Notes under the pieces: generated by a model
What the model saw: the letters and a program-made list of their open reading frames with translations, nothing else
Database searches by the model: none
Told to the model about the DNA's origin: nothing
Origin: Capra hircus
Lineage: Eukaryota; Chordata; Mammalia; Artiodactyla; Bovidae
DNA: 64,000 nucleotides
Assembly: GCF_001704415.2 (NCBI RefSeq)
Contig: NC_030811.1
Span: 5,614,501 to 5,678,500 of the forward strand
Direction: 5' to 3'
Position numbers and translations under genes: made by a program
Part shown: positions 1 to 10,866 of the stretch, in pieces
Position numbering within the stretch: position 1 is the stretch's first letter
Layout of the letters: each line of letters starts with the position of its first letter

Positions 1-958
1 AGTTCCCGCACCCTGATCCGCTCCCCCACCAGCGGGGACTCAGGTCCAGCTTGCTGACTGCGGGGCAGGCTGGGACCCGGTGGATCGGGAGGAGCTGTGG
101 TCTCTGAGGCCCCTTTCTTCCTGGGGCTCAGCGTTCGGGGGTTATTTATGACTGGGAACTGTAGCAGGACCTGGCTTGTAACCACCAGCTGTCGCTATGG
201 CAACTCTTCACTTACACCACTAAAAATAGATCCTCTTCATCCCTGGGATAGAAAAAAAAAAATCAAAGAAAATCAAAGTAGGGGAGGGCCTGTTTGCTCA
301 GCTGCAGGCCCCCAGACGGATTTTGAGGTGCAGCGATGTAGCTCTTGGGGTCTCTTTAACTGCCCACCTAAGAGCAGAAAGGGCTGGGGGTCGGGGGAGT
401 GGCAGGTCCACCCTGCTGGGCTTCTCCAGCTGGTGGGGACACTGGCGTTGCCCCTGCCCTGACCTTGTCTGTCTTATCCTTTATAGGCTGAACCACAGAA
501 GTTAATCCATAATTATAAAGTCATTTCTCTTGGGCTTTATTCGGTATCTTAATCTTTAATCTCAATTCTTCTGGGATTGTAAATATTTTTCAGGGTCAAG
601 GACTTAATTAGTAGGGTGGTATGAGAACTCGAAATCCTGTCCTATGAGAAACAGTTGAAAGAACTGGACATGTTGGCATGGGCAGAGGGACCTTGGGAGG
701 ACCAGGTGGGAACAATCTTCAGATGTTTGTCCTGGTGTCGAGGGACTTCCTTGTTCCTCTCATGCCCCAGGAAGGCAGAACTCAGCTCCACGGACAGAGA
801 AATATTTCCCCCCCTGAAAAGATGTATCTTTCTTTCTATTGCATTTTTTAAAATCATGAAAGTGAAAGGACTGTTCCAAACGTTTCTGACCTGGGGAAGG
901 CCTCCATAATGACAAGCCTGCACAGCACGCAAGTAGCTTTGTGGATCTCTAAGGCCGA
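1..958. other. Unique intronic sequence with a muscle-type motif cluster
   Basis: No repeat family was recognised. An E-box CAGCTG (186-191), an RFX-like half site GCTATGGCAAC (194-204) and a perfect MEF2 consensus CTAAAAATAG (220-229) lie within 45 bases. Bases 500-640 are AT-rich and non-repetitive. The short open frames here look like chance. Confidence 0.4.
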
Positions 959-1889
959 AGACTGGTTCCAAATAGGAAAAGGAGTACGCCAAGGCTGTAT
1001 ATTGTCACCCTGCTTATTTACCTTCTATGCAGAGTACATCATGAGAAACGCTGGGCTGGAAGAAGAACAAGCTGGAATCAAGATTGCTGGGAGAAATATC
1101 AATAACCTCAGATATGCAGGTGACACCACTCTTATGGCAGAAAGTGAAGAGGAACTAAAAAGCCTCTTGATGAGAGTGAAAGAGGAGAGTGAAAAAGTTG
1201 GCTTAAAGCTCAACATTCAGAAAACGAAGATCATGGCATCTGGTCCCATCACTCCATGGGAAATAGATGGGGAAACAGTGGAAACAGTGTCAGATTTTAT
1301 TTTTGGGGGCTCCAAAATCACTGCAGATGGTGATTGCAGCCATGAAATTAAAAAACCCTTACTCCTTGGAAGAAAAGTTATGACCACTCTAGATAGCATA
1401 TTGAAAAGCAGAGACATTACTTTGCCAACAAAGGTCCATCTAGTCAAGGCTATGGTTTTTCCTGTGGTTATGTATGGATGTGAGAGTTGGACTGTGAAGA
1501 AGGCTTAGCGACGAAGAATTGATGCTTTTGAACTGTGGTGTTGGAGAAGACTCTTGAGAGTCCCTTGGACTGCAAGGAGATCCAACCAGTCCATTCTGAA
1601 GGAGACCAGCCCTGGGATTTCTTTGGAAGGAATGATGCTAAAGCTGAGACTCCAATGCTTTGGCCACCTCATGCAAAGAGTTGACTCATTGGAAAAGACC
1701 CTGATGCTGGGAGGGGTTGGGGGCAGGAGGAGAAGGGGACAACAGAGGATGAGATGGCTGGATGGCATCACGGACTCGATGGACTTGAGTCTGAGTGAAC
1801 TCCGGGAGTTGGTGATGGACAGGGAAGCCTGGAGTGCTGCAATTCATGGGGTTGCAAAGAGTCGGACATGACTGAGCAACTGAACTGAA
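959..1889 (+). mobile_element. BovB (RTE) LINE, 5'-truncated, with damaged RT motif
   Basis: From GACTGGTTCCAAATAGG onward the + strand encodes the second half of the BovB reverse transcriptase domain (GVRQGCILSP, then KLNIQKTKIMASGP, YGCESWTVKKA). It stops at 1508 and continues as the diverged C-terminal region to HGVAKSRT, ending with the typical ACTGAACTGAA tail. The catalytic YADD is YAGD (1113-1124), so this copy is dead as well as truncated. Confidence 0.93.
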
Positions 1890-2384
1890 GGGTCACAAGG
1901 CTCTGGGGGTGGAGGGGGTGCTGCTCTGGGCGGGAGTACCCAGTGTGGACAGGGAGGGGCCCAAGTCAGCTGCACTCCGTCAGCCTGCTGGGGTGGCCGT
2001 CTTCAAAGGGGGCTGTGAACACTCAGGGTGTCGTCCAGGGCTCCCTGCCCTGCACACCATTGGCACTCAGCCAGGTGCGTCATTACCGCTGGGAGCATTC
2101 CAGCCGAGGGTGAGATTTCACACGGGATGGGAAGTTTATGGAGAAGCTGAGGTCCTAGCTACACGATTCTGGCGGGAGCGGAGCATAGATGTGGGTGAGA
2201 ATGAGAGATCAGCTGGAAACGTGGAGTGGTGGTGCAGACGGTAACCCCCAGTGCATGGGCTGAGGCCAGGCAGGGGCACTCAGGAGCCTGGGCTTGGGCC
2301 ACGCTGGGGAGACCCTCCCCCAACTCTGCTCCAGTGGAGCCCTGACTGCCTGGGAGCCATAGATGATGGCAGGCGGTGGTACAG
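1890..2384. other. Unique intronic sequence
   Basis: GC-moderate sequence in which I see no repeat family, RNA gene or convincing exon. Confidence 0.4.
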
Positions 2385-3020
2385 CCACTCCTTTCTCCTC
2401 AGTCTTTGATTGTAGTCAAGATAACATAAAATGCACCATCTTAACCACCTTTAAGCGTCTGGTACAGTGGAATTCAGCACTTTCACACTGACGCGCGACC
2501 ATCACCACCATCCCTCCAGAACCTTGTCACCTTGCAAAACGGAAACTTTGTCCCCAATTAAACAACAACTCCCATCTCCTACCCCACCTCCATTCTGTTT
2601 TCTGTCTTCATGAATTTGACTCTTCTTGGAACCTTGTGTGGCCTTCCCCAGTGGCGCTAATGGTCAAGAATTGGCTTGCGACGCAGGAGACTCAGGACGC
2701 AGGGTCAGGCCCTGGGTGGTAAGATCCCCTGGAGGAGGGCATGGCAACCCACTCCGGTATTCTTGCCTGGAGAATCCTGTGGACAGAGGAGCCTGGCGGG
2801 CTGCAGTCCCTGGGGTCACAGAGTCAGGCATGGCTGATCAAGCACAAGCTCAGTATCCTCATACAGCGTTTGTACTCTTGTGACTGGTGGAATAGCATGC
2901 ATCAGAGCGCCCTTCATTTTTTACGACTGAGTAGTATTCCATTGTATGTAACTGCTGCGCTCACTGACCCATTCATCTGCTGTGAACGTGGTCTCTCCCC
3001 GCCTTGATGGCTAGCCCCCT
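2385..3020 (-). mobile_element. Old L1 3' region, antisense, split by a SINE
   Basis: ATAACATAAAATGCACCATC, ACCATCACCACCATCC and GTAGTATTCCATTGTATGTA are hallmarks of the antisense mammalian L1M 3' region. The match runs from 2385 to about 2640, is interrupted by the Bov-tA at 2641-2853, and resumes to about 3020 with the ATTCATCTGC motif. Confidence 0.8.
2641..2853 (+). mobile_element. Bov-tA SINE inserted in L1
   Basis: This is a diverged head (CTTCCCCAGTGGCGCTAATG) followed by a standard body with AAGATCCCCTGGAGGAGGGC and GGACAGAGGAGCCTGGCGGG. It lies inside the antisense L1 fragment and is therefore younger than it. Confidence 0.85.
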
Positions 3021-3265
3021 GAGACACTGATGGGATGTTGCCCTCCCCCTGGACGAGCTCACTTCACGTGCTGGTGGGCCTTCCTGGGCCTGCACACGGG
3101 CCCATGCCGAGAGGGCCCCGTGCCTCCCCTGATGGGCAATGAGCAGGTACTGCTGGGAATCAGCCCCCAGCGGACTTTAGGGGCAGCCCCTGCCATGTGA
3201 TCCAGAGACAGTGAGCGCCCCCAACACCCCTCATCTGACTTTCTCAAGGTACCAGATTTGGTCCC

Positions 3266-3480
3266 TTAGGGCTCAAATGGTAAAGAATCTGCCTGTAATG
3301 CAGGAGACATTGAATCCAACCCAGGTTCCATCCCTGGGTCAGGAAGATCCTCTGGAGAAGGAAATGGCAACCCACTCCAGTATTCTTGCCTGGTGAATCC
3401 CATAAACAGAGGAGCCTGACGGGCTACAGTCCATGAGGTCACAAAGAGTCGGACACGACTGAGGGACTAAATTTCACTTT
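3266..3480 (+). mobile_element. Bov-tA SINE
   Basis: The tRNA-derived head is at TTAGGGCTCAAATGGTAAAG. The body carries GGTCAGGAAGATCCTCTGG, and the 3' part ends GGACACGACTGAGGGACTAA. There is a short insertion in the head near 3310. Confidence 0.9.
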
Positions 3481-4055
3481 TTGCTTTGGCCCCAGCATTG
3501 CCCTCTGTCCCACGGACCCTCCCAGAGGCTCTGCCTTGTCAGCCTGGGCACTTTGGCACCAGTACCCATGCAGGAGTTGGCTTACTACAACGAGCGATAG
3601 TGATGGGTGAGGACTGGTTATTCGGGCGAGGAGCTGTGCAGCGGTTGGGAATGCTGGGCCGGGGAGCTGGTTTGAGGGCATAGGGCTCTCAGAAAAGATG
3701 GCAGAGCGGGCCCAAGAAGCCGGGAGGACTTCCAGGCCTTGGAGACCTGCCTGGTGTTGTCACAGGAGAGTGCAAACCAGCTCAGCCTCCTGAGGGGTCT
3801 AGAGGGTTTGCCTGGGCCCAGGGAGGGGCTTGGAGTCACCTCTTCCCCAGGTATGATGTCCTCAGGGGCAGGACGAAGGTGACACACCGTGGAAATCCTC
3901 AGTCCCGGGCTTAAGAGGAGGAGTGGGAAGACCTCCAAGGCCAGAAAGGCCAACCATTTATTTGGTTGGATTGGCTGAACTGTGGTCATTATAGAGGAAG
4001 GTCAGCGAAGGCTCAGGGAGATTGGAAAGTTTGCCTAGATTCTCAGGGAAGACCT
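3481..4055. other. Unique intronic sequence
   Basis: Mixed GC-rich sequence with no recognised repeat or coding signal. Confidence 0.35.
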
Positions 4056-4104
<49 letters not shown>

Positions 4105-4198
4105 CACACACACGCACACAGACACACTCGTACACACACGGGAGGGTCCAGAGGACACGCCTTTCAGCAGGACCATGACAGATTCTATGTAAGACGTG

Positions 4199-4247
<49 letters not shown>

Positions 4248-4304
4248 GAGGGTCCAGAGGACACGCCTTTCAGCAGGACCATGACAGATTCTATGTAAGA
4301 CGTG

Positions 4305-4351
<47 letters not shown>

Positions 4352-4400
4352 GAGGGTCCATAGGACACGCCTTTCAGCAGGACCATGGCACACGGTTTGT
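4056..4400. repeat. Composite CT/CA microsatellite inside a three-unit minisatellite
   Basis: Three successive units each hold a (CT)n run, then a (CA)n run, then a shared spacer GGGAGGGTCCAGAGGACACG...CAGCAGGACCATG. CT runs start near 4059, 4199 and 4303. The spacers differ by one or two substitutions (CAGAGG against CATAGG), and the third ends with a different 3' part. Run lengths differ between units. Confidence 0.93.
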
Positions 4401-5811
4401 AAGGGAAGGCCCACGGCTTTGACATGCTCTGCGGCCGCTCTCCGGGAGATCAGAGTTTACGGGGACCCGCAGCCACTGCTCTGGAAATCCTGAATGCAGT
4501 GCCGATCACGGGACCCTGGGCAGCAGGGCCACGTGGCAACACTGAAGCCCCAAAGACAAGGCGGGCGTGGTGACCGTAGAGACAGAGGGGTCAAGTGCAG
4601 TGAAAACAGTCCGACTCTGGCAGACCCATGGCTGGTTGATCTTGGCGGTCCTAGAAGTGAGACTGATGGGGGCCTCAATCTTACTTGAAAATAAGTGACC
4701 GGTGAGCTCCAGGTCCAGTGAACAACAGTCTAGCTTGAATCATAAAAAACAGCATCGTGGCCTCCTCAGTTAATCCCGAGGCTTGAGCCAGCTTTAACAG
4801 ACCCAGAGCCAAAAAGGTAGCCTACTGTCCTTTCCCCAGCCTTCCCCGAAGCTGCCTGTGGCTTCTTACCAGGGCGAGTGAGTTGGCAAAAAGGTGAGAA
4901 TTAGACTCTTCAGAGGTGAGTGGACATTGACTCTGAGCTGATGCAAACCCCAGGAGACCCAGAGCGCTGCTGTGTCCCACCCGCCCCGGCAGGAGCTTAA
5001 GGGAGGAGGAGGGCCTGGTGACTCCAGCAGAGAATTTCTGCCGCTACCTCCTGGAGGGTGAAAACCTTTCCCCTCTGCAGGCCTCAGTTTCCCCGTTTCT
5101 GGAGGTGGAGACCTGGGAGAGGTGGGAAGGGAGGCTGTCGGGCTGGGGCTGCTGGAAGCTCAGAAGCAGGAGCTGTTGGAAGGTTCAGAGGCGTCTGGGG
5201 AAGTGAGGAATGTTCTGTAATCAGAACCAGCGGCCTGCGTCTATCTAATCAGCGTGGGTGTGTGTCAGCAGCACATCCAGAATAAGAACGTGCCCGTGAC
5301 GGGCCAGCCCAGGGGCGGTCCTGGTGTTGAGCTGCTGGCTGACGGGGGACCCGAGGTGCCCGTTCTCCGTCCCCCACCCTCACTGGCATAGAACCCCGAG
5401 AACATCTGTCTGTCCCCACCAGAACCTTGCTGGTTTCAAGAGGACAGATGGAATGCCTCCGGTCCCACCCACTTCCTACCTGTCATTCATTTATGAGTCC
5501 CCAAGAGGGGCCGCTGGGAGGGAGAGCCTGCGAGTGACTGACAATAGATGCCCGTCCCGGGCAGGTGTGATGCCCAGGGCAGGAAAGGGACCCTGGTGTT
5601 TGGGGGAGGAAGAGACGGGTCCGTGCAGGCAGGAGAAGGAACAGTTTTCAAGCAGTCCTACCACCTTGACGGCCCCGCCAAGCGCAGTTCTTTAGGCCCC
5701 ACCAGCCACAGGTAGGGAGCAGCATTTAGCTTTGCTCAGAGAGGACTCATGCCAAGGACAGTCTCGTGGGCCCCTGGCCAAGATGCACAGCCTTTGTGCT
5801 GTGCCCACAGG
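4401..5811. other. Unique intronic sequence
   Basis: About 1.4 kb of GC-rich unique sequence. Open frames on both strands are short and have no recognisable family. A NotI-like GCGGCCGC is absent; only GCGGCCGCT occurs near 4431, as part of CTGCGGCCGCTCTCC. Confidence 0.3.
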
Positions 5812-5988
5812 AAACTGAAAGTGTTAATTGTTCAGTCGTGTCCGACTCTTTGCAACCCCATGGACTGTATTCCTCCAGGCTCCTCTGTCCATGGGATTTC
5901 CCAAGCAAGAATACTGGAGTGGGTTGCCATTTCCTCCTCCAGGGGATCTTCCTGACCCAGGGATAGAACCCAGATCTCCTGCGTTTTG
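5812..5988 (-). mobile_element. Bov-tA/BovA SINE, 5' head incomplete
   Basis: It reads GTTCAGTCGTGTCCGACTCT, then the TCCATGGGATTTCCCAAGC section, then GATCTTCCTGACCCAGGGAT. It stops at CTCCTGCGTTTTGG before the tRNA box A region. Confidence 0.88.
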
Positions 5989-6059
5989 GATATGTTAATA
6001 GATCTCAGAGCAGAAGGAATCTAAAAGGCCTTCATCCCAGCCTCCAGCTTTCTAGTAGG

Positions 6060-6150
6060 TGCAAGATCAGTGCACCCGGTTTACAAATGAGGCACCTGGA
6101 GCTCAGATTATTTGCACAAACACCAAGCAACTACATATGCCGGAGTCCCC
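6060..6150 (-). repeat. MIR fragment (antisense)
   Basis: CGGTTTACAAATGAGGCACC followed by GGAGCTCAGATTATTTGCAC resembles the antisense MIR core (ACAGATGAGGAAACTGAGGC...). It is short and diverged. Confidence 0.5.
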
Positions 6151-6224
6151 AGAATAGTTTCAGTCTCTAGAAGAATATTGTTTTGTTTAATATGTATGCA
6201 GCTGAATAGTTAATACGTGTGCAA

Positions 6225-6615
6225 GTTTTGTTGTTGTTCAGTCGCTGTCGTGTCTGACTCTTTGTGACCCTCTGGACTGAAGTACGCCAAACTGCTCTGT
6301 GCTCCGCTATCTCCCAGAGCTTGCTCAAACCCATGTCCACTGAGTCGGTGATGCCATCCAACCATCTCATCCTCTGCTGCCCCCTTCTCCTCCTGCCTTC
6401 AATCTTTCCCAGCATCAGGGCCTTTTCCAATGAGTCAGCTCCTTGCATCAGGTAGCCAAAGTACTGGAGCTTCAGCATCAGTCCTTCCAATGAAAATTCA
6501 GGGTTGATTTCCTTTAGGATTGACTGGTTTGATCTCCTTGCTGTCCAAGGGACTCCCAAGAGTCTTCTCCAGCACCACAGTTGGAAAGCATCAATTCTTC
6601 GGTACTGAGCCTTAT
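6225..6615 (-). mobile_element. BovB 3' end, antisense
   Basis: It runs from TTGTTGTTCAGTCGCTGTCG to the CATCAATTCTTCGGTACTGA region. On the minus strand it encodes the diverged C-terminal tail (RLLGVPWTARRSNQSILKE, RMRWLDGITDS). No RT domain remains. Confidence 0.9.
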
Positions 6616-6997
6616 TCAGAAAGCACAAAGGCGTATGGTAAAAAAGTAACCATTCTTCCACCCTGGACCCAGTCCCTCTGCCCAGAGCCAACAGTTGCTT
6701 CATGCCCTTCAGAGACAGTCTATGCGTTGTTGAGTTTTTGTGTTTTTGTTTCATTTCTACACCTTGGTTTTAACCCCTAGGCAGCTCACACTGGCAGTCC
6801 TTCCTGGTGGCCCATCAGGAGATGCCCTGTTCGTTTCCATGGTTATGGAGTGCTCTGTTATGTCCGGAACTGGTCCTCCATCAATGGAGCCATTCTCAAT
6901 CCTTTGCAGTAAAAAAGCCTTGCAACAGATATTGTCGTAGGTACTTCTCGTGCGTGTGTGTAAATGTATCTGTGATAGAAACTCCTAGGTGTGGGAG

Positions 6998-7112
6998 TTT
7001 CTTCCCTGGTGGTCCAGCAGTTAAGACTCCAAGTTTCCACTGCAGGGGGCTGCAGGTTCGATTCCCTGGTCGGGGAGTCAAGATCTCACGTGCTGCCAAA
7101 AAAAAGAGAAAG
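6998..7112 (+). mobile_element. CHR-type tRNA-Glu SINE, short form
   Basis: TTTCTTCCCTGGTGGTCCAG is the head and GGTTCGATTCCCTGGTCGGG is box B. It is followed by a short body and an A-rich tail (CCAAAAAAAAGAGAAAG). Confidence 0.85.
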
Positions 7113-8344
7113 AAATGCCTAGGAGTTTATTGGGTCAAGAGTGCATGGATTCCTACTGTGAGAGCTCTTGCTGAATCGCCCTGCGTGGAGGTTGTACCGC
7201 GTATGCTCTGCAAGCCTGCCTTCTCCCGACATCCTCCACACACGCGGAGATGAGTGCTCCTTGACCTTTGGTGGTTTCAGAACTGAGCTATGATAGAGAA
7301 CCTTGGTGCTGGGACGGGGCAGATGTGACGCAGGGCCAACCCCTCTCCGGGATCATGAGTGTTTCCAGGTGTCACAGCAGAGTTGCCCCTCCCCGTCCTG
7401 TGACAGCTCCTGGGACTACTGCCGTATTTCCACACGTGTTGCCCCCACAGATCCTCCCAGCACCCCGCCCTCTCCCCCCAACAAAGGAGATGGTCCAGGG
7501 ATTCCATGTCTTGACTTTGACCTGAAACATTGCGGTCCTGGAAACACCGTGAGCTGAAGGCGGCACCTCCGATGTCAAGGGCAGACGCAGGAGGCTACCC
7601 ACGGGCCGTCAACAGTCTGCCACCTGCAGGAACCTTTGCTGCTCCGCCTGCCATTGTGGGTGGCCTGGGATCTTCCCAAAGGCATGGAAGCCTTCTAGAA
7701 AACTACAACCCAGCCTCAGGGGCTCAACCCTCCTCTCCGACCTCCAGCATTTTTAACCTGGGCTGCTGGCCGCCTCAAATGCCCTACCCTCCTCTGCGTG
7801 CCTGGGGTTTCAGGGACGCCCCCACAGGGGATGCTGCCTGAGTCCAACCCAGCCCCTCACTTTGGGACTTTTCCTGGCCCCCGCTCCCGGAAGCCATGTC
7901 CCCCCACCCTCCACGTTCCTCCCAGCCACTTACGGTGCTCCTGAGTGAGGGCTTCCTCTAAGGTGTCCTCACTCGTGTCCTCCTCTGAGCCCCCTGCTCA
8001 CCTGCTGGATCCTTGTCCCCCTCTCTTCAGCCCTGAGGCCCTTGGGCGATTGTTCATGGAGTAAATAAACAAGGGCTCCTTCTGCTCCAGGACATACGTC
8101 TGGCTGTGGATCCCAGGTCCCTGTCCTCCTGCTTGGGCTCAAGGAACTTGGGGGACTCTGGAGATTTGAAAGTTTCTAATCTGTTCTGTGGAATGTTGGT
8201 CCTGCATCAACACCAGCCCCTCTGGTTACATCCTTCATCTCAAGGTCCCCTGAGACCTCGAGCCACTCAGCCCCTCCCTGGCCTCCCCGCCACTTGTCCC
8301 CACTGGGGAATTGATGCCCACTTCAGTGGTTTTATGTACATGAA
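7113..8344. other. Unique intronic sequence
   Basis: About 1.2 kb of C-rich sequence with no recognised repeat. Overlapping short open frames reflect low stop density in GC-rich DNA. Confidence 0.35.
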
Positions 8345-8822
8345 TCTTCCTTAACTTATGATGGGGTATGTTCCAATAAACACACCAAAGGTCAAAGTGC
8401 ATTTAATACTCCTAACCTTCCACACCTCACAGCTTAGCCCAGCTCACCCTACATGTGCTCAGAGCACTCACAGTAGCCAACAGGTGGGCAGAATCCTCTG
8501 ACACAGAACCTATTTTGTAATACAGTGTTGAATATCTCATGAAATGTATTGGATGCTATACTGAAAAGGAAAAGCAGAATGGCCCTCTGGGTCCAGAATG
8601 GTCCTCCATGTATCATGCTTTCACCTGTTGACCAAGGGGGCTGACTGGGAGCTGCGCTGCCCAGCATCACGAGAGAGGGTCGGACCACACAGCACTGTCC
8701 AGGAAAAGGGCAAAATTCAGAACTTGAAGTACAGTTTCTACTGCGTGTGTATCGCTTTCACACCAGCATGAAGTCAAAAAATCGTAAATCGAACCAGCGT
8801 TAAGTCGGGGATCGTCTGTATT
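8345..8822. mobile_element. DNA-transposon relic (TcMar/Tigger-like, non-autonomous)
   Basis: The element begins AACTTATGATGGGGTATGTT and ends GTTAAGTCGGGGATCGTCTGTA, which matches a common mammalian element whose ends are related inverted repeats. The interior (TTGAATATCTCATGAAATGT, ATCGCTTTCACACCAGCATG) fits the same family from memory. The exact family name was not resolved. Confidence 0.65.
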
Positions 8823-9050
8823 CATGGCTATGTATCCAGCACTGCAGGCCGTTTTAGAACGTTTTTCATTCGCGCAAAGAAAGCTTGGGCGCCTTAGCCA
8901 GCACCCCGCCCCGCAGCGCTCAGCACCACACACCTCACTTCCCATCTCCATGGATTCGCCTCTTCTGGTCATTTCGTGTAAATGGAACCATTCTCCACGT
9001 GGCCTCGGCGACTGCCTTCTTTCACGCACTTTTCGCACTTTTTCACTCTT
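8823..9050 (-). mobile_element. Old L1 3' fragment, antisense
   Basis: CATGGATTCGCCTCTTCTGG, then TCGTGTAAATGGAACCATTC and GACTGCCTTCTTTCACGCAC follow the antisense L1M pattern (ATGGATTTGCCTATTCTGG...). It abuts the DNA-transposon relic. Confidence 0.6.
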
Positions 9051-9207
9051 TCCCCACGGCCAGCCTCTAAGGCAGGGCTGGTCAAGGCTGGGCATAACCA
9101 GCCAACGTCCCCCGACCTTAGCTCCCCAGGAGAAGGAGGGGTGCCAGGGAAACCAGAGTTTTCTGCAAGAGCGAAGTGAGAGTTCTCAAGAGCAAAGTGA
9201 GAAGGTC

Positions 9208-9846
9208 CGGTCACATCACTTCATGGCAAATAGATGGGGAAACAGGGGAAACAGTGGCAGACTTTATTTTGGGGGGCTGCAGATGGTGACTGCAGCCGTG
9301 AAATTAAAAGACACTTACTCCTTGAAAGGAAAGTTATGACCAACCTAGACAGCATATTAAAAAGCAGAGACATTACTTTGCCAACAATGGTCCATCTAGT
9401 CAAGGCTATGGTTTTTCCAGTAGTCAAGTATGGATGGTCAAAGTTGGACTATAAAGAAAGCTGAGTGCCAAAGAATTGATGCTTTTGAACTGTGGTGTTG
9501 GAGAAGACTCTTGAGAGTCCCTTGGACTGCAAGGAGATCCAACCAGTCCATCCTAAAGGAAATCAGTCCTGAGTGTTCATTGGAGTGCTGAAGCTGAAAC
9601 TCCAATACTTTGGCCACCTGATGCGAAGAGCTGACTCATTTGGAAGGACCCTGATGCTGGGAAAGATCGAGGGCAGGAGGAGACGGGGATGACAGAGGAT
9701 GAGATGGTTGGATGTCACCACTGACTCAATGGACATGAGCTTAGGTAATCTCAGGGAGTTGGTGATGGACAGGGAGGCCTGGCATGCTGCATTCCATGGG
9801 GTTGCATAGAGTTGGACATGACTGAGTGACTGAACTGAACTGAAAG
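9208..9846 (+). mobile_element. BovB 3' end with internal deletions
   Basis: It starts in the IMASGP-encoding region (CACATCACTTCATGGCAAAT) and ends ACTGAACTGAACTGAAAGTG. A small deletion removes TCCAAAATCACTG-type bases near 9279, and another shortens the element near 9590. Both break the frame. Confidence 0.92.
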
Positions 9847-9973
9847 TGAGGAGACCTCTCTGCCCTGCTGTCTCAGTCGGGTCTGAGTCCACGCTGGTTA
9901 TACCAGAATCTAGGGATCCAAAAGATAACCAGCTAGTAAAAATAGGTATTCAAAGTTGCCTGTGCTCCAGCCG

Positions 9974-10612
9974 CTAGGCCTGACCATAGGAGGCGTGCCA
10001 GCAGGGTTTTGTAACATGGGTGATATTAACAGGCAGCATACACAGCGGCCAGCTCTCCATCAAGCGCTCCTGCCAGCGCTTGAGGAATTCTGTGAGGGTG
10101 ACAGGTGGGCACGCGTAGTCAAAAGGCGATGCGGGGAGGAAGAGGCAGCCCAGGAGCTGGACCTTGAAGGGGCAGCAGGACCAGTCGGCAGAGGAGGGGA
10201 AGACTTCATGGCCCCGCCGTGTGTGGTGTTTCTGCATGGTTGCCATGGAGACCAGGGAGCCAGGGGCCCCAGAGGAACAGTCGGGCCAGACCACATCTAT
10301 GAGCGCAACTGAAGCAAACAGTTGCTTGTCAGTGAGTGATGATGGGCCACCAGCCTGTGGCTGGGAATACTTCATATTCGTCCACCCCCAGACAAACTCA
10401 GCTTGTTCTTGGATCTTAGAGGTGCCCTCCCCGCTGTGCCCAGGCCCGCCAGGGCAGATCGCTGTGGATGCCCACTTCTGGCCACACGCCCTGGAGTGTG
10501 CAGCACAGCGGTAGCACCGCTTCTGCTGGCACTGGTGGTCTCCCTGGGCCCCCGGACAGGAGGGAGTGCCCTTGGGAGGCAGGTACAAGGTCATCTCCAG
10601 GTGCGTGGCCAC
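9974..10612 (-). other. Unexplained 212-codon open frame, minus strand
   Basis: This is the longest open frame in a repeat-free part of the window that is not simply a GC-run artefact. The predicted product is Cys-rich near residues 19-51 and has hydrophobic stretches later. No domain is recognised. There is no obvious promoter, splice site or poly(A) signal in a sensible place, and the frame is antisense to PRKAG2. It could be chance, a retrocopy or a spliced antisense transcript. Confidence 0.2.
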
Positions 10613-10787
10613 ACGACATCACTCTGCTTGCCCCTGGTGCCGGCCCTGCCTTCAGCTGGTGCTCAGTCCTACATGGGAAGCCTACCCTGAAAGAGATGAG
10701 AGGGTGGAGGGGGCAGGAAGGGGGCATTTCTGAGCTGTGGAGGCGGCGGGGAGGGGGCCAGTCAGAGAGATGCCAGCTCTGCAGGGC

Positions 10788-10866
10788 AGGGGCTGATTGG
10801 GTGTGAGGTGGAGACAGGGCTGAATCAGGGGCTGATTGGGTGTGAGGTGGAGACAGGGCTGAATCT
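10788..10866. repeat. Two-copy 39-bp tandem duplication
   Basis: GGGCTGATTGGGTGTGAGGT...GACAGGGCTGAATC occurs twice in direct tandem (second copy from about 10827) with almost no differences. Confidence 0.9.
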
